NCBI GenBank assembly: GCA_005883235.1
Contig: VAYE01000094.1
Location: 1-6,551 of the forward strand
Direction of reading: 5' to 3'
DNA length: 6,551 bases
From: Actinomycetota bacterium
Lineage (GTDB): Bacteria; Actinomycetota; Thermoleophilia; Gaiellales; Gaiellaceae
Position 1 is the stretch's first letter, and each line of letters begins with the position of its first letter. The position numbers and the translations under genes were made by a program. The notes under the pieces were generated by a model. That model saw nothing but the letters and a program-made list of their open reading frames with translations, had not been told where the DNA came from and made no database searches. Of this stretch, positions 4,737-6,551 are shown in pieces.

Positions 4737-6551
4737 TTATTCCGCGGCCGTCGGCTGGACAGTCTTGGACCGCGCCGGGAACTCGAACTCGATCTTGCCC
4801 TCGCCATTCAAGACGAGACGCGCGCGAAAAGGTTTGCCGTTTTTGGAACGGAAGCCGGATAGGACCTCGCGGGTCCGTCCCTCCTCGAGCAGCTGCCGCG
4901 CGACCTCGGGCGTCAGTGTCCGGCCGGCCACCCGCTTCCAGATCACGAAGCCACAGCCGGGCTCCTCGCGGCTCTTCCAGCTCGTGCACCCGTAGGCGCG
5001 CGAGTTCTCGCGAATCGTCTCGCCGCAGCGTGGGCATGGCCCGAGCTCGACGCGCTCGGGCCGCAGCTTCTCCTTGTCGAGGGCGGCGATCTGCTCCACC
5101 GTCTCGCGCGTGAAGTCCTCGATCTCGCGCATGAACTTCGTCCGGTCGCCCTTGCCGTGCTCGATGTCCGAGAGCTCCTTCTCCCAGTTCCCCGTCAGCT
5201 CGGGCGAGGTGAGCCGGTGCTCCTCGAGCATCGTGATCACCTGGAGCCCCTTCGGCGTCGCCTGCAGGTCCTTGCCGACACGCTCGACGTACTCGCGCCG
5301 GATCAGCGTCTCGATCGTCTCCGCGCGCGTCGCGGGAGTGCCGAGGCCGCGCTCCTTCATCGCCTCTCGGAGCTCCTCGTCGTCGACGAGCTTGCCGGCC
5401 GTCTCCATCGCCGAGAGGAGCGTCGCCTCGGTGTAGCGCGGCGGCGGCTTCGTCTCCTTGGCCTCGCTCGCGGCGGTGACGCAACGCACTCTCTGGCCCT
5501 GCCGGAGCTCGGGCAGCTCGATGCCCTCGCCCTCGCCTTCCTCCTCCTGCGCCTTGCGCTCCTCGTCGGACTGGTGGCCGTAGACGCTGCGCCAGCCCGC
5601 CTCGAGGGTGACCTTGCCGCGCGTCCGGAAGCGCTCGTCTTCGACGAGGGTGACGATCGTCGTCCGCGCATACCGCGCCCGCGGGTGGAACACGGCGAGG
5701 AAGCGCCGGGCGACGAGGTCGAAGACGCGCCGTTCGTCGGGCGTGAACTCCGTCACGTCGTGCTCGACGTCGGTCGGGATGATCGCGTGGTGGTCGTCGA
5801 CACGCGCGTCGTTGACGACCCGCCCGAGCGGAAGTTGCTGGAGGGCGAGCACGTAGCGCGCGGCGTCGGCGTACTCGGAGATCGGGACGAGCGTCTCGGC
5901 CGTGGGCTTGAGCTGCGGGACGAGATCGCCGGAGAGGAAGCGCGACGAGGTGCGCGGATACGTGATCGCCTTCTTGCCCTCGTAGAGCGACTGGGCCGCC
6001 TGCAGCGTCCGCCGCGCCGAGAAGCCGAAGCGGCGGTTCGCGTCGCGCTGGAGCGACGTGAGGTCGTAGAGGAGCGGCGCGCGCTCGGACTGCTCCTTGC
6101 GCTCGACCGACTCGACCTCGCCGTCCTTGCCGGAGACCCGTGCGACGATGTCGTCCGCGCGCCCGGCCTCCTTGATCCGCGTCTCGTCGCCCTCGAACCA
6201 CAACCCATCGTACGGCGGCTCGAACGCTGCACGAACGAGCCAGTACGGCTCCGGGACGAAGGCCTGGATCTCGCGCTCGCGCTTCACGATCATCGCGAGC
6301 GTCGGCGTCTGGACGCGTCCGAGCGAGACGACGCCGCCGACCCAAGCGCGGCCGCGGATCGTCGCCGCCCGGGTCGCGTTCATGCCGACGAGCCAGTCGG
6401 CCTCGGAGCGCGACCGCGCAGCCGCCTCGAGCGGGGCGAGCTGGTCGCCCGGCCGCAGCCGCTCGAAGCCCTCCTTGATCGCCTGCTTCGTCATCGAGGA
6501 GATCCAGAGCCGGTCGACAGGCTTCTTCGCGCCGGTCGACTCGTAGATGTA
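4737..6551 (-). CDS. topB: Type IA DNA topoisomerase, TopB (topoisomerase III) type, 5' end beyond window
   Basis: Cuts and rejoins one DNA strand through a tyrosine intermediate, to unlink or relax DNA. The frame is open from the right edge to TAA 4739-4737 (604 codons visible). The missing N-terminus holds most of the Toprim domain; its end may be YIYESTGAKKPV at the edge. Numbering from the edge: KKPVDRLWISSMTKQAI (9-25), EADWLVGMNATRA (50-62), SLGRVQTPTLAMIV (76-89) and the catalytic motif YPRTSSR, with tyrosine 198 (codon 5960-5958) and arginine 200. HHAIIPT (254-260) and RGLGTPATRAETIETLI (401-417) are also typical. An acidic low-complexity loop (about 329-347) interrupts the body. The C-terminus carries a four-cysteine zinc-ribbon-like segment (C506, C509, C522, C533). 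It is followed by a Toprim C-terminal repeat (CGFVIWKRVAGRTLT...FRARLVLNGEGKIEFEFP). E. coli TopB lacks such a zinc ribbon. With the usual N-terminal length the whole protein would be about 730 residues, similar to Bacillus TopB. It is separated from the sigma gene by 135 bases. Confidence 0.94.
   Translation of the reverse strand, partial: YIYESTGAKKPVDRLWISSMTKQAIKEGFERLRPGDQLAPLEAAARSRSEADWLVGMNATRAATIRGRAWVGGVVSLGRVQTPTLAMIVKREREIQAFVPEPYWLVRAAFEPPYDGLWFEGDETRIKEAGRADDIVARVSGKDGEVESVERKEQSERAPLLYDLTSLQRDANRRFGFSARRTLQAAQSLYEGKKAITYPRTSSRFLSGDLVPQLKPTAETLVPISEYADAARYVLALQQLPLGRVVNDARVDDHHAIIPTDVEHDVTEFTPDERRVFDLVARRFLAVFHPRARYARTTIVTLVEDERFRTRGKVTLEAGWRSVYGHQSDEERKAQEEEGEGEGIELPELRQGQRVRCVTAASEAKETKPPPRYTEATLLSAMETAGKLVDDEELREAMKERGLGTPATRAETIETLIRREYVERVGKDLQATPKGLQVITMLEEHRLTSPELTGNWEKELSDIEHGKGDRTKFMREIEDFTRETVEQIAALDKEKLRPERVELGPCPRCGETIRENSRAYGCTSWKSREEPGCGFVIWKRVAGRTLTPEVARQLLEEGRTREVLSGFRSKNGKPFRARLVLNGEGKIEFEFPARSKTVQPTAAE

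Noticed and set aside
4621..6345. A 574-codon minus-strand frame overlapping the topoisomerase
   Set aside because: Out of frame with the TopB gene and Arg/Ala/Gly-rich throughout. The topoisomerase motifs are all in the other frame.
1..6551. A CRISPR array, tRNA, transposon or phage-defence system
   Set aside because: The window is covered almost wall to wall by five recognisable housekeeping or transport genes, and the remaining gaps (36 to 135 bases) hold none of these.

Overview
The window reads as a chromosomal segment of a high-GC bacterium. Every convincing gene lies on the minus strand, so gene order runs from the right edge to the left. The third-position G/C bias, the form of the primary-type sigma factor and the peptide-transporter proteins best fit Actinomycetota, possibly the Thermoleophilia/Gaiellales group known mostly from soil metagenomes. 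That placement rests on remembered family resemblance, not on a search.

Layout from right to left on the minus strand: (1) 6551-4737, the 3' part of a type IA topoisomerase of the TopB (topoisomerase III) type, cut at the window edge within its Toprim domain. (2) 4736-4602, a 135-base gap with a weak promoter candidate and a perfect tandem 10-bp repeat. (3) 4601-3534, a 355-residue RpoD/SigA-family sigma factor starting with TTG. (4) 3533-3451, an 83-base gap with a 15-bp palindrome, a weak -10 candidate, a strong stem-loop and a very good ribosome binding site. (5) 3450-1801, a peptide/nickel-type (SBP_bac_5) substrate-binding protein. (6) 1764-760, a DppB-like permease. (7) 719-1, a DppC-like permease cut by the left edge. 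Genes 5 to 7 form an ABC importer operon. Its two ATPase genes are absent here and would be expected beyond the left edge, though they could be elsewhere.

The binding protein would capture a peptide-like ligand outside the membrane and deliver it to the DppB/DppC heterodimer. The sigma factor and topoisomerase are housekeeping information-processing genes that happen to lie upstream. Nothing shows a functional link to the transporter, although the sigma-transporter gap is short enough for read-through.

I found no convincing new multi-gene system, CRISPR array, tRNA, rRNA, insertion sequence or phage gene. The most unusual signal is at the dppB-dppC junction. A perfect 10-bp inverted repeat, which would partly hide the dppC ribosome binding site, lies between two ATGA tetranucleotides. 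One ATGA carries the dppB stop and the other the dppC start, and a 15-codon frame runs exactly from one to the other. This could be a translational relay or the footprint of a small palindromic element inserted into an ancestral ATGA overlap.
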